DNA from: Lachnospiraceae bacterium
GTDB lineage: Bacteria; Bacillota; Clostridia; Lachnospirales; Lachnospiraceae
Assembly (NCBI GenBank): GCA_028689585.1
Contig: JAQVCW010000001.1
Coordinates: forward strand, 62,001-126,000
Direction of reading: 5' to 3'
Length of the DNA stretch: 64,000 nucleotides
Position 1 is the stretch's first letter. Each line of letters opens with the position of its first letter. Shown piece by piece: positions 7,660-15,961 of the stretch. The notes beneath the pieces were generated by a model. It was given only the letters and a program-made list of their open reading frames with translations. It was not told where the DNA came from and searched no databases. Made by a program: the position numbers and the translations under genes.

Positions 7660-8979
7660 CTATAACTGTATTGTTACAAAAATATCGTAAATTGCCCTAA
7701 TTGCCGCATCAAAATCTTCATTTCTTACACCGATGATAATATTCAGCTCGCTGGAACCCTGATCGATCATCTTAATATTCACATTGGCATGAGCCAGCGC
7801 AGAAAAAATGCGGCCTGCCGTTCCCTTTGTAGCCTTCATTCCACGGCCCACGATGGCGATCAGCGCCAGATTGGATTCCAGATCGATGGAGTCCGGACTC
7901 ACCGCACGATGCAGACCGGAAATCACGCTCTGCTCCTTCTCCATGAACTCAGACTGATGAACCAGTACGGTAAAGGTGTCGATACCGGAAGGGGTATGCT
8001 CAAAGGAAATGTCATTCTCTTCAAATACCTGCAGCACCTTGCGTCCAAAACCGATTTCTGTATTCATCATTTCTTTTTCAATGTTAATAGCACAGAAGCC
8101 TTTTTTTCCGGCGATACCTGTAATGATGTATTTGGGCTGGCGGCAGGTGCTCTCCACAATCAGCGTTCCCTTATCCTGCGGACGGTTGGTATTGCGGATA
8201 TTGATGGGAATCCCTTCCTGACGAACCGGAAAAATTGCCTCTTCATGCATTACGGTAGCTCCCATATAGGATAACTCACGAAGCTCACGATAGGTAATTG
8301 TCTCAATCGGCTCCGGATTCGCTACGACATGGGGATCCGTCACCAGAACACCGGATACATCTGTCCAGTTCTCATACACGTCTGCCCTGACTGCCCGTGC
8401 TACGATAGAGCCCGTAATATCAGAACCGCCTCTGGAGAAGGTCTTCACGCTGCCATCCGGCATCGCTCCATAAAAGCCGGGAATGACCACGTTCTCCATA
8501 TTTTTCAGACGTTCCCGCATCACTTCATTGGTCTTTTCTGAATCAAAGCTTCCCTTTTCATCAAACATGACCACTTCCGCTGCATCCAGAAATTTGTAAT
8601 CCAGATAAGCAGCCAGAACCATACCATTCAGATATTCGCCGCGGGAAGCAGCATAATCCCTGCCCGCCTGACGTTTAAAATAATCGCCAATGACATCAAA
8701 TTCTTCCTCCAGGCTCAGTTCCAGTGCCAGGCCGTCAATAATCTCCTGATATCTGCTCTTAATCTGCTGGAGTTTTTCATCAATTTCTTCTCCGGCTGCT
8801 GCCGCATCATAACATTGATACAGCATATCCGTTACTTTCGTATCATCAGAAAACCGTCTTCCCGGTGCGGAAGGGATCACGTATCTCCTCGCTTCATCTT
8901 CATGTATAATATCCGCTACTTTCTTCATCTGTCCAGCACTGGCCAGTGAACTCCCACCAAATTTCGCTACTATTTTCAT
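7660..8979 (-). CDS. lysC: aspartate kinase
   Basis: Phosphorylates aspartate, the first step to lysine, threonine, methionine and diaminopimelate. The 439-residue protein starts MKIVAKFGGSSLASAGQMKKV with the amino-acid-kinase KFGGSS motif. It has the substrate region KTFSRGGSDITGSIVA and tandem C-terminal ACT domains, including IAIVGRGMKATKGTAGRIF, which usually mediate feedback control. A strong GAGGAG ribosome site precedes the ATG. It is the third gene of a dapA-dapB-lysC operon, 44 bases after dapB, behind a lysine riboswitch. Its place in this operon suggests a lysine/diaminopimelate-dedicated isozyme. Confidence 0.95.
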   Translation of the reverse strand: MKIVAKFGGSSLASAGQMKKVADIIHEDEARRYVIPSAPGRRFSDDTKVTDMLYQCYDAAAAGEEIDEKLQQIKSRYQEIIDGLALELSLEEEFDVIGDYFKRQAGRDYAASRGEYLNGMVLAAYLDYKFLDAAEVVMFDEKGSFDSEKTNEVMRERLKNMENVVIPGFYGAMPDGSVKTFSRGGSDITGSIVARAVRADVYENWTDVSGVLVTDPHVVANPEPIETITYRELRELSYMGATVMHEEAIFPVRQEGIPINIRNTNRPQDKGTLIVESTCRQPKYIITGIAGKKGFCAINIEKEMMNTEIGFGRKVLQVFEENDISFEHTPSGIDTFTVLVHQSEFMEKEQSVISGLHRAVSPDSIDLESNLALIAIVGRGMKATKGTAGRIFSALAHANVNIKMIDQGSSELNIIIGVRNEDFDAAIRAIYDIFVTIQL

Positions 8980-9023
8980 CGTTTGACTCCTCAGGGAATG
9001 CGCTCCCCGTTCCTTTCTATGGG

Positions 9024-9785
9024 TTAGCCCTCAATTACGCTGCTCATATTATAATATCCTGCGGGCTTTCCTGCAAGAAATTTCGCTGCCTGAACTGCAC
9101 CTTTTGCAAAAACGGCTTTGGAATAAGCCATATGATTGAATTCAATGATCTCATCATTTCCTGCAAACAGCACTTCATGAGTTCCCACAATGGTGCCGCC
9201 CCGCACCGCCGAAATGCCGATTTCCTTTTTCTCTCTTGGAGCATAGTCCTGGCTGCGGTCATATTTATAGGTATATTCATTATCCAAAGCTTCATTGATA
9301 CTGTCTGCCATAGCCAGTGCAGTCCCACTGGGTGCATCTTTTTTCAGATTATGATGCTTCTCAATGATCTCAATATCAAATCCGGCCGGTGCCAGTGTCT
9401 GCGCCGCTTCTTTCAAAAGCTTCAGCAGAAGATTGACTCCAAGAGACATATTAGCAGAACGAAGCACCGGTATCTTTTCCGAATCCGCTTTCAGTCGGAC
9501 TAATTGCGCCTCATCCAATCCTGTGGTGCATACAACTACCGGCAGTTTCTTTTCCACGGCCCCGTCCATCATGGCAGCAAATGCCTTAGGAGAAGAAAAA
9601 TCAATCAGTACATCCGCTTCCACTGTACATTCCTGCAGACTTGCAAATACCGGGTAATCGTTTTTCCCATCGTCTCTCAAATCAATACCTGCTGCGATCT
9701 CCACCTGGGCATCCTCCGCCACGATACCGGAAATCACCTGCCCCATATGGCCATTGCAGCCATTCATAATTATTCTGATCATCAT
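9024..9785 (-). CDS. dapB: 4-hydroxy-tetrahydrodipicolinate reductase
   Basis: NAD(P)H-dependent reductase that acts after DapA in diaminopimelate and lysine synthesis. It has 253 residues. The N-terminal dinucleotide motif is NGCNGHMG, and the signature EKHHNLKKDAPSGTA carries the catalytic His pair and the substrate-binding Lys. Two adjacent ATG codons are possible starts; AAGGGG lies just upstream of both. Only 11 bases separate it from dapA, so the genes form one transcript. Confidence 0.96.
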   Translation of the reverse strand: MMIRIIMNGCNGHMGQVISGIVAEDAQVEIAAGIDLRDDGKNDYPVFASLQECTVEADVLIDFSSPKAFAAMMDGAVEKKLPVVVCTTGLDEAQLVRLKADSEKIPVLRSANMSLGVNLLLKLLKEAAQTLAPAGFDIEIIEKHHNLKKDAPSGTALAMADSINEALDNEYTYKYDRSQDYAPREKKEIGISAVRGGTIVGTHEVLFAGNDEIIEFNHMAYSKAVFAKGAVQAAKFLAGKPAGYYNMSSVIEG

Positions 9786-9796
9786 CCCATCCCCTT

Positions 9797-10681
9797 CTAT
9801 AATATATCATAGTTTTTCATTGCTTTTCTCAGCCGTTCCACATGTTCTTCTTCCATCTCACACATTGGCCCGCGCAGCGGTCCAACCTCTTTGCCCATCA
9901 GGTTCAATGCGGTCTTTACCGGGATCGGGTTCACTTCACAGAAAAGCGCATCGATCAGGTCAATGGCTTCCAACTGCAGCCGGCAGCTCTTTTGTACATC
10001 TCCTTCCAGGAAAGATGCCACAATATCATGAGTCTGTCTCGGAGCCACATTCGCCAGCACAGAAATCACTCCGTTTCCGCCAAGAGACAGCAGCGGAACG
10101 ATCTGATCGTCATTGCCGGAATACAGTTCAATCTTATCCCCCACCAGGCTCATCAGCTTCGCCACCTGGGAAATGTTTCCGGAAGCTTCCTTGATTCCCA
10201 CAATGTTTCTCACATGCTCTACCAGATAAGCCACTGTTTCCGGAAGGATATTGCAGCCGGTTCTGCTTGGTACGTTATACAATATAATAGGAATGTTCAC
10301 TGCCTCTGCCACTGCGGTAAAATGACGGATCAGGCCTTTCTGAGTGGCTTTGTTGTAATATGGTGTAACCTGCAAAAGCCCATCCGCTCCATATTTTTCT
10401 GCTTCTTTTGAAAGATAAACTGCAGTTTCCGTACAGTTTGAACCAGTACCTGCAATGACCGGAATTCGCTTTGCCACCTTCTCCACTGCATACCGGATGG
10501 TTTCCAGATGCTCTTCATGGCTTAATGTGGAAGCCTCTCCCGTGGTTCCGCAGATAATAATTGCATCGGTTCCTCCTGCAATCTGCTCCTCCAGCATTTC
10601 TCCCAGTTTTTCATAATTTACGTTTCCATTATCCTGCATCGGTGTCACAATTGCCACTCCAGATCCTTTAAAAATTGCCAT
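9797..10681 (-). CDS. dapA: 4-hydroxy-tetrahydrodipicolinate synthase
   Basis: Condenses pyruvate with aspartate semialdehyde, the committed step to diaminopimelate for the cell wall and lysine. It has 294 residues. The pyruvate-binding GTTGEAS is at 45-51, Tyr135 lies in YNVPSRTG, and the Schiff-base Lys164 lies in GIKEASGN. The start follows a strong AGGAGG site. It is the first gene of the operon, 220 bases after a riboswitch-controlled terminator. Confidence 0.97.
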   Translation of the reverse strand: MAIFKGSGVAIVTPMQDNGNVNYEKLGEMLEEQIAGGTDAIIICGTTGEASTLSHEEHLETIRYAVEKVAKRIPVIAGTGSNCTETAVYLSKEAEKYGADGLLQVTPYYNKATQKGLIRHFTAVAEAVNIPIILYNVPSRTGCNILPETVAYLVEHVRNIVGIKEASGNISQVAKLMSLVGDKIELYSGNDDQIVPLLSLGGNGVISVLANVAPRQTHDIVASFLEGDVQKSCRLQLEAIDLIDALFCEVNPIPVKTALNLMGKEVGPLRGPMCEMEEEHVERLRKAMKNYDIL

Positions 10682-10890
10682 CTTCTTTTCCTCCTATATG
10701 ATGATTTTATTTACAATGCCTAACTGTTCAGTACCTGACCAGTTTCTGCAACGCTTCCTGCTGTTATATCCATTTACCAAAAGCTTCAGGATAAAACGTA
10801 TTTCTTATAAGCTATCTTATGATAAACTTCCGGCCCCCGCCATCAGGCAGATGCTTTCTTTCTGCGATAAAGTGCTCATTTGGGGCGAAA

Positions 10891-10901
10891 GAACCGTCCC
10901 C
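10891..10901. repeat. REP-like GAACCGTCCCC motif in the dapA leader
   Basis: One copy of GAACCGTCCCC, embedded in TGGGGCGAAAGAACCGTCCCCA, which can fold as a small hairpin. The motif recurs at 35798, 42869 and 51951-52019. Here it lies directly after the T-run of the riboswitch terminator and before dapA. Confidence 0.7.
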
Positions 10902-10903
10902 AT

Positions 10904-10930
10904 AAAAAAAGCAGACACACAAGTGCCCGC
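10904..10930 (-). terminator. intrinsic terminator of the lysine riboswitch
   Basis: On the minus strand GCGGGCAC, loop TTGT and GTGTCTGC form an 8-bp stem with G-T pairs, followed by seven T residues. It lies about 30 bases downstream of the riboswitch P1 stem, as expected for a transcription-attenuating expression platform. Confidence 0.75.
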
Positions 10931-10961
10931 TCCAAAGAATACTCCATTGCATTCATTCTTC

Positions 10962-11124
10962 AGATAGCACTCCATCTCATTGATGACAGTCATAGAATTA
11001 TTCACCCTATGCCCAAGAACACAGTCTCAGAACTGAATCCTTTCGGCGTCCTTCCCTTTTAGCAACCTTCCTCTGTGCCTGAACACATCCCGTCGCCTAC
11101 TCATGAAACACGCAACCTCTATCT
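10962..11124 (-). ncRNA. lysine (L-box) riboswitch controlling dapA-dapB-lysC
   Basis: The minus strand carries the L-box hallmarks in order: GATAGAGGTTGCG at the 5' side, GGACGCCGAAAGGA in the middle, then GGGCATAGGGTGAATAATTC and CTATGACTGTC. The P1 helix pairs AGATAG (11119-11124) with CTATCT (10962-10967). Lysine binding would be expected to stabilise P1 and favour the downstream terminator, switching off diaminopimelate and lysine synthesis. It lies in a gap of about 590 bases that otherwise holds no gene. The identification rests on pattern recognition of conserved segments. Confidence 0.9.
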
Positions 11125-11159
11125 CTTTATTATTAACTTTTTTATTATCAGCTTTTTTT

Positions 11160-11188
11160 ACTATAGCATCATAAAAAATACTTGTCAA
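11160..11188 (-). promoter_or_regulatory. promoter of the lysine riboswitch and dap operon
   Basis: Minus-strand TTGACA (11183-11188) and TATAGT (11160-11165) are 17 bases apart, about 30 bases upstream of the riboswitch. This is a near-consensus sigma-A promoter. Confidence 0.8.
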
Positions 11189-11274
11189 TGAAATATTCTG
11201 TCTTGCTTTCAAAAAGACCGCAAAAACCAGAGGGAAAGCCATCTGCGCAAAGCAGATTTCCCCCTCTGTCCGGT

Positions 11275-11796
11275 TTAGCTCAACTGATCCGTATCTGCCC
11301 GGTAATCCGTCAGCACCTCTGTCACCTCATCTACATAAGGCCACAGTTCTTTGCATCTGCTGATACCGGTCATGATCAACTCCACTCCGTCTCCCACGGC
11401 TTCAATCAGTGGAATCATATCCTCCACTGCAATGATACCCTTCTGCGGAAGCCCCAGAATCTCGTCCAGGATCAGCACATCGCATTCAGATGTGACCAGG
11501 ACTTTTTTTGCAAAATTCAGACCATTCCGGATATGCATGATTTCTTCCTGCTTTTCATCCTCATTCAGTTCTGAGAACTGCTCCTGAAACTTGTCAAAGT
11601 TGAATACCTTGATCTCCGGCTCCAGGCGTTTCAGAAAATCCAGTTCCATCCCTGCCTTACCCTTTAAAAACTGCACTACAAATACTGTCTTTCCCGCACA
11701 GGCGGATTTGATCCCACGCCCTATGGCTGCTGAAGATTTTCCTCCTCCGGTGCCGCAGTACATATGTACATATTTTTTATCCATCTCACATTCCAC
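11275..11796 (-). CDS. corrinoid adenosyltransferase-like ATPase (CobO/BtuR family)
   Basis: The family transfers the adenosyl group of ATP to cob(I)alamin or its precursors. The 173-residue protein has an N-terminal P-loop, GTGGGKSSAAIGRG, followed by VFVVQFLKG, a Walker-B-like CDVLILDEI, and ELIMTGI near the C-terminal VTEV, in the order seen in CobO/BtuR. The P-loop differs slightly from the usual GKGKTTAA. The start is a GTG at 11796 or an ATG four codons later (MDKKYVHM); neither has a strong ribosome site. No other cobalamin gene is in the window, so its exact substrate is inferred from family alone. Confidence 0.8.
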   Translation of the reverse strand: MECEMDKKYVHMYCGTGGGKSSAAIGRGIKSACAGKTVFVVQFLKGKAGMELDFLKRLEPEIKVFNFDKFQEQFSELNEDEKQEEIMHIRNGLNFAKKVLVTSECDVLILDEILGLPQKGIIAVEDMIPLIEAVGDGVELIMTGISRCKELWPYVDEVTEVLTDYRADTDQLS

Positions 11797-11913
11797 TCTT
11801 TCTCGAAACTCATTTCAAAAATATTTTTCAAAATGCGCTCCCTGATAATCCCTTTTGAAGGCAGAAGCACCGCCTCCCTAAGTTATAACACCCAAAGCCC
11901 ATAAATGCAAGTT

Positions 11914-12543
11914 TTAACCCTCCAAATGTTCCAGTTTACTGACCGATACCTCATAAGCAATTCGTTTCTGAGTGGTCTCCTCATCCAGTTTTTTCACATA
12001 TTCCCGGCTCTGGATCCGTCCCCATACCTGGACATGATCTCCCACTTGAAAATTGGATGCAAATCTGGCATTCCGCCCCCAGCAGATGCAGGGAATATAA
12101 TCCGATTTCCCATACGGACGGTTCACCGCCAGCAGCATATCTGCGATCTCACGCCCCAGAGGGGTACGGCGATAGACCGGATTTTTGCAGATATATCCAT
12201 CCAGAAAGATCTGATTGCTCTTGACCTTATCACTCTCTTCCTCCACAAAATTGATCTCTCTGGCGAAGATAGATAATACCAGCCGGTTTTTCTTTTCTTC
12301 ATGCCGGTTGTAGGAACGGAACTGACCAAAGATCTGTATCAGCTCTCCCCGATAATCCTGTGTAACGTGGATCAGACGTTCCGATATCATCACCGGGATG
12401 ATATCATAAGAATCGCTGAGCCTTTTTACGGAAATATCTACCATGTAGAAACCTTCTCCGTATACCTCATGGCTGAACACGAAACCCGAAACTATTTCCC
12501 CCATAATTGAGGCCTGATTATTTTCAATAATCTTATCCGTCAT
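11914..12543 (-). CDS. two-domain single-stranded DNA-binding protein (OB folds)
   Basis: The 209-residue protein appears to contain two SSB-like OB folds. The first half has FYMVDISVKRLSDSYDIIPV and YRGELIQIFGQFRSYN. The second has IFLDGYICKNPVYRRTPLG, ADMLLAVNRPYGKSDYIPC and VGDHVQVWGRIQSREY, which closely resembles bacterial SSB and PriB core strands. There is no acidic C-terminal tail of the classical SSB type. It probably binds single-stranded DNA as an accessory protein. A ribosome site (AAGGGAG) lies nine bases upstream of the ATG. It stands alone, divergent from typA. Confidence 0.8.
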   Translation of the reverse strand: MTDKIIENNQASIMGEIVSGFVFSHEVYGEGFYMVDISVKRLSDSYDIIPVMISERLIHVTQDYRGELIQIFGQFRSYNRHEEKKNRLVLSIFAREINFVEEESDKVKSNQIFLDGYICKNPVYRRTPLGREIADMLLAVNRPYGKSDYIPCICWGRNARFASNFQVGDHVQVWGRIQSREYVKKLDEETTQKRIAYEVSVSKLEHLEG

Positions 12544-12672
12544 AATACTGTTCTCCCTTCTTCTGTCGAAGTATCTCTTTTTGTATTTTTGGTATATACT
12601 ATGTGTATTCTGTAAATCTCCCCATTAGAACCGAAAATTTAATCGTTTTTAAAAAAAATTATCTCAGACTGC

Positions 12673-12700
12673 TTGTTTTATTGAAAAAGTGTGATAGAAT
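12673..12700 (+). promoter_or_regulatory. promoter of typA
   Basis: TTGTTT (12673-12678) and TAGAAT (12695-12700) are 16 bases apart, and TGA directly before TAGAAT makes an extended -10 element. About 80 bases of leader follow, with a small AAGCC/GGCTT hairpin and an AGAAGGGAAAG ribosome site. Confidence 0.6.
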
Positions 12701-12780
12701 GGCAAAGGACAAATGCGAAAAAACACAAGAAATAAGCCATAATTGAATGGGCTTACAGTCTCTAAGAAGGGAAAGAAAAC

Positions 12781-14613
12781 ATGGTTAGAGAAGATATTCG
12801 TAACATAGCAATCATCGCCCACGTAGATCATGGTAAAACTACACTGGTGGATGAACTTTTAAAACAAAGCGGCGTGTTCCGTGCTAATCAGGAAGTAGCG
12901 GAACGTGTCATGGACTCCAGCGACCTGGAAAGGGAGCGGGGAATCACTATTCTATCTAAAAATACCGCTGTATATTATAAAGATACTAAAATCAATATTA
13001 TTGATACCCCGGGACACGCCGACTTCGGTGGTGAAGTAGAACGTGTTCTGAAAATGGTCAACGGCGTTGTTCTTGTAGTGGATGCCTTTGAAGGCTCCAT
13101 GCCACAGACCAGATTCGTTCTGAAAAAAGCTTTGGAGTTAAGTCTCCCTGTAATTGTCTGTATCAATAAAATTGATCGTCCGGAAGCCAGACCTGTGGAA
13201 GTCATCGATGAAGTTCTGGAACTTCTCATTGATCTGGATGCATCCGATGAGCAGTTGGACTGCCCGTTCCTGTTTGCTTCTGCCAAGGCCGGCTATGCGC
13301 TTAAAAACCTGACAGATGAACCAAAGGATATGAGCCCTCTGTTTGAAACAATTATGAATTATATTCCGGCTCCGGAAGGTGATCCGGAGGGACCGGTTCA
13401 GGTACTGATCAGCACCATCGACTACAACGAATATGTAGGACGTATCGGCGTAGGAAAAGTGGACCGCGGTACCATAAAGATAAATCAGGATGCTGTTCTT
13501 GTGAACCATCACGATTCTTCTAAGAAACAGCGTGTCAAAATCAGTAAGCTTTACGAATTCGACGGTCTGAATAAAGTGGATGTGCCTTCTGCTACCATCG
13601 GTTCTATTGTAGCAATTTCCGGTATTGCGGATCTGCACATCGGTGATACGATCTGCTCTCCTGACTGTCCGGATGCTATACCGTTCCAGAAGATATCAGA
13701 ACCTACGATTTCCATGAACTTCATCGTCAACAACAGTCCGCTGGCGGGTAAAGAAGGAAAATTTGTTACCTCCCGTCATCTCCGTGAAAGACTGTTCCGT
13801 GAATTGAATACGGATGTCAGCCTCCGTGTGGAAGATACCGAAGATACCGATACCTTCAAGGTGTCCGGCCGTGGTGAGCTTCATCTGTCGATCCTGATCG
13901 AGACGATGCGCCGTGAAGGCTATGAATTCGCCGTCAGCAAAGCGGAAGTCATTTACAAATATGATGAACGAAATAAAAAACTGGAACCAATGGAGCTGGC
14001 TTATATCGATGTTCCGGAAGAATTCGCCGGTACTGTTATCCAGAAGCTGAGCCTTCGTAAAGGTGAGCTGCAGGGTATGAGCAAAACCAGCGGCGGCAAT
14101 ACCCGCCTGGAATTCGCCATTCCATCCCGTGGCCTGATCGGTTTCCGCAATGACTTCATGACCGATACAAAAGGAAACGGCATCATCAATACTATTTTTG
14201 ATGAATACGGCCCTTACAAGGGAGATATGAACTATCGTTCCCAGGGATCCCTGATTTCCTTCGAGACCGGTGAATCCGTTACCTATGGTCTGTTCAATGC
14301 CCAGGAACGCGGTACCCTCTTTATCGGAGCCGGTGAAAAAGTCTATGCCGGTATGATAATCGGACAGAGCGGTAAAACCGAAGACATCGAACTGAATGTC
14401 TGTAAGACCAAACATCTGACCAACACCCGCTCTTCCGGTGCAGATGATGCTTTGAAACTGACCACACCGAAGATCCTGAGTCTGGAAGAGGCACTTGAAT
14501 TCATCGACACGGATGAACTTCTGGAGGTTACTCCAAAGAGCCTGCGTATCCGTAAAAAAATTCTGGATCCTACCATGAGAAAACGTGCCAGTATGAAAAC
14601 AAAACTAAACTAA
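12781..14613 (+). CDS. typA: translational GTPase TypA/BipA
   Basis: Ribosome-associated GTPase of the EF-G family, involved in ribosome assembly and stress adaptation. It has 610 residues, the usual length. The GTPase motifs are AHVDHGKTT near residue 16, RGITI, DTPGHADF and NKIDRPEAR. EF-G-like domains follow, including GRGELHLSILIETMRREG and the C-terminal family segment with RKKILDPTMRKRASM. It is one of the few plus-strand genes and is flanked by its own promoter and a strong terminator, so it is probably monocistronic. Confidence 0.97.
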   Translation: MVREDIRNIAIIAHVDHGKTTLVDELLKQSGVFRANQEVAERVMDSSDLERERGITILSKNTAVYYKDTKINIIDTPGHADFGGEVERVLKMVNGVVLVVDAFEGSMPQTRFVLKKALELSLPVIVCINKIDRPEARPVEVIDEVLELLIDLDASDEQLDCPFLFASAKAGYALKNLTDEPKDMSPLFETIMNYIPAPEGDPEGPVQVLISTIDYNEYVGRIGVGKVDRGTIKINQDAVLVNHHDSSKKQRVKISKLYEFDGLNKVDVPSATIGSIVAISGIADLHIGDTICSPDCPDAIPFQKISEPTISMNFIVNNSPLAGKEGKFVTSRHLRERLFRELNTDVSLRVEDTEDTDTFKVSGRGELHLSILIETMRREGYEFAVSKAEVIYKYDERNKKLEPMELAYIDVPEEFAGTVIQKLSLRKGELQGMSKTSGGNTRLEFAIPSRGLIGFRNDFMTDTKGNGIINTIFDEYGPYKGDMNYRSQGSLISFETGESVTYGLFNAQERGTLFIGAGEKVYAGMIIGQSGKTEDIELNVCKTKHLTNTRSSGADDALKLTTPKILSLEEALEFIDTDELLEVTPKSLRIRKKILDPTMRKRASMKTKLN

Positions 14614-14631
14614 ACAGATATCCTGTCACTC

Positions 14632-14667
14632 AAGGCTGTTCTCCCGATATGGGGAACGGCCTTTTTT
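14632..14667 (+). terminator. rho-independent terminator after typA
   Basis: AAGGCTGTTC pairs with GAACGGCCTT around a loop and is followed by a T-run, 18 bases after the typA stop. Confidence 0.9.
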
Positions 14668-14765
14668 GCCGTGCCAAAATGTGTCCCTGTATGGCAAAAG
14701 CGCTTCTGTATATGGATGCGCCTCACGCCTAACCTGCCAAAAGGATACGGCCAAAACCAAACTTT

Positions 14766-15407
14766 TTAAAAATAGCGAAACTCAATGCGGTATTCATCCT
14801 CGGCCGGATCAAACAGACTTTCATATTCTTCTTCCGTCAGCACCTTCTGCAGCAGTTGCTGGCTCTGTTCGGGGACTACCGCCTCCACACAGTCCATAAA
14901 ACACAGCCGCGGGAATAAAACACACCACCAGTTATGTCCTTTTGCATCTCCCAGCCTGATTTTCAAAGCGCTGTATTTCCCGGCCGGGAAAGTACAGTCT
15001 CCATAGCTTTTCGCTGGGAACATGCTGGTGGCAAGCTCTGCTTCTGCCTCATAATCCATCCCGTTTTCTTTTATTATTTTAGCCGCTTCCTGTTCTATCT
15101 GCGGAAGAAGCACTTTTACTTTTTTCTTCATTTGTATTAAATCGTTCTGCTCTGTTTCACTCAGATTTTTTTCCAGCCAGTTTAATATATCATCCCTTAC
15201 CTTCAGTTTAACTGCCTGATCCTCCTCGCTGTCACTGTTTGCCAGCACATGAAACCTCAGAACTTCTTTTTGGATCCCTCTCTGCAGGGAAATCGCTTCT
15301 ATCTTATGTACGCCGGCGCTCAGAAAGCAAGCGAACAGCATCACACAAATCAATAATCCTAACTTCATCTTCCATACATCTTTTTCTGCACTTATTCTGG
15401 TCTTCAC
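14766..15407 (-). CDS. spoIIR: stage II sporulation protein R (SpoIIR)
   Basis: Secreted forespore signal that triggers SpoIIGA to process pro-sigma-E in the mother cell. The 213-residue protein has an N-terminal membrane/signal segment (KLGLLICVMLFACFLSAGV), the family motif VLRFHVLANSDSEEDQ, and the C-terminal HNWWCVLFPRLCF. The GTG start at 15407 is supported by AAGGA six to seven bases upstream. It is a single gene, convergent with typA. This is good evidence that the host forms endospores. Confidence 0.95.
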   Translation of the reverse strand: MKTRISAEKDVWKMKLGLLICVMLFACFLSAGVHKIEAISLQRGIQKEVLRFHVLANSDSEEDQAVKLKVRDDILNWLEKNLSETEQNDLIQMKKKVKVLLPQIEQEAAKIIKENGMDYEAEAELATSMFPAKSYGDCTFPAGKYSALKIRLGDAKGHNWWCVLFPRLCFMDCVEAVVPEQSQQLLQKVLTEEEYESLFDPAEDEYRIEFRYF

Positions 15408-15687
15408 ACTTTTTCCTTCCCTATCTTTAATGCACCATGTTTTATTCTGTCTGAAAGTGTGACCATTTTTTTCAAAATTATGCAGTATCGTAAATCTCTA
15501 ACCTTTTTTTCCTTCTCTTGTAACCCATTCCATTCATTTTTTTTGCTGTTTCATACTTTGCGCTTCGTACACCCCGCGAACCAGTTTTTCCGGCATCACA
15601 GCTTTTGTTCCATGCGCAATTCTGCGTTCTTCTATCACCTCTCCAATTCGATATCTCCTCCCCCCTTCCAATAGCCTCTCAAATTCC

Positions 15688-15722
15688 AAACTTCAAACTT
15701 CAAACTTCAAACTTCAAACTTC
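15688..15722. repeat. five tandem copies of the 7-mer AAACTTC
   Basis: Five exact AAACTTC units, with a decayed sixth (AAATTCC) just before, lie in the spoIIR-LuxR gap. The rest of 15408-15961 holds T-rich sequence and the palindromic element at 15872, with no gene that I can support. Confidence 0.9.
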
Positions 15723-15871
15723 TGTATCAAAGCAGCCTGACCAGCATCTATGTGAATAATATGTGTGAAATCACAGAAAACAGCATCCCAGATTTTGTAT
15801 ATATGTTATTTTTATATTAACATATTATCTGTAGCATGTCAATTCTTATTTTTATTTCCACATATTGTCAA

Positions 15872-15953
15872 GTTGCAATTCAGCCTTTTACTTAACGCAC
15901 AGCTTCCGGGCAGCCGCCCGGCAAGCGTCCTCATTCCAAGGCTGAACGGTAAC
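15872..15953. repeat. short member of the GCACAGCTTCC palindromic repeat family
   Basis: About 82 bases with terminal inverted repeats (TTCAGCCTT at 15879 and AAGGCTGAA at 15938) and an inner CCGGGCAGCCGCCCGG palindrome. The core GCACAGCTTCC is at 15897-15907 and GCAAGCGTCCTCATT is at the other side. It lies just downstream of the LuxR-type gene and could also work as its terminator hairpin. Related elements are at 26449 and 56393. Confidence 0.85.
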
Positions 15954-15961
15954 ATAATTAA

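Noticed and set aside
11027-11242. 71-codon minus-strand reading
   Set aside because: It runs through the riboswitch and its promoter; the RNA element explains the conservation better.
13696-14415. 239-codon minus-strand reading inside typA
   Set aside because: The opposite strand encodes a full TypA with all motifs; this is a shadow frame.
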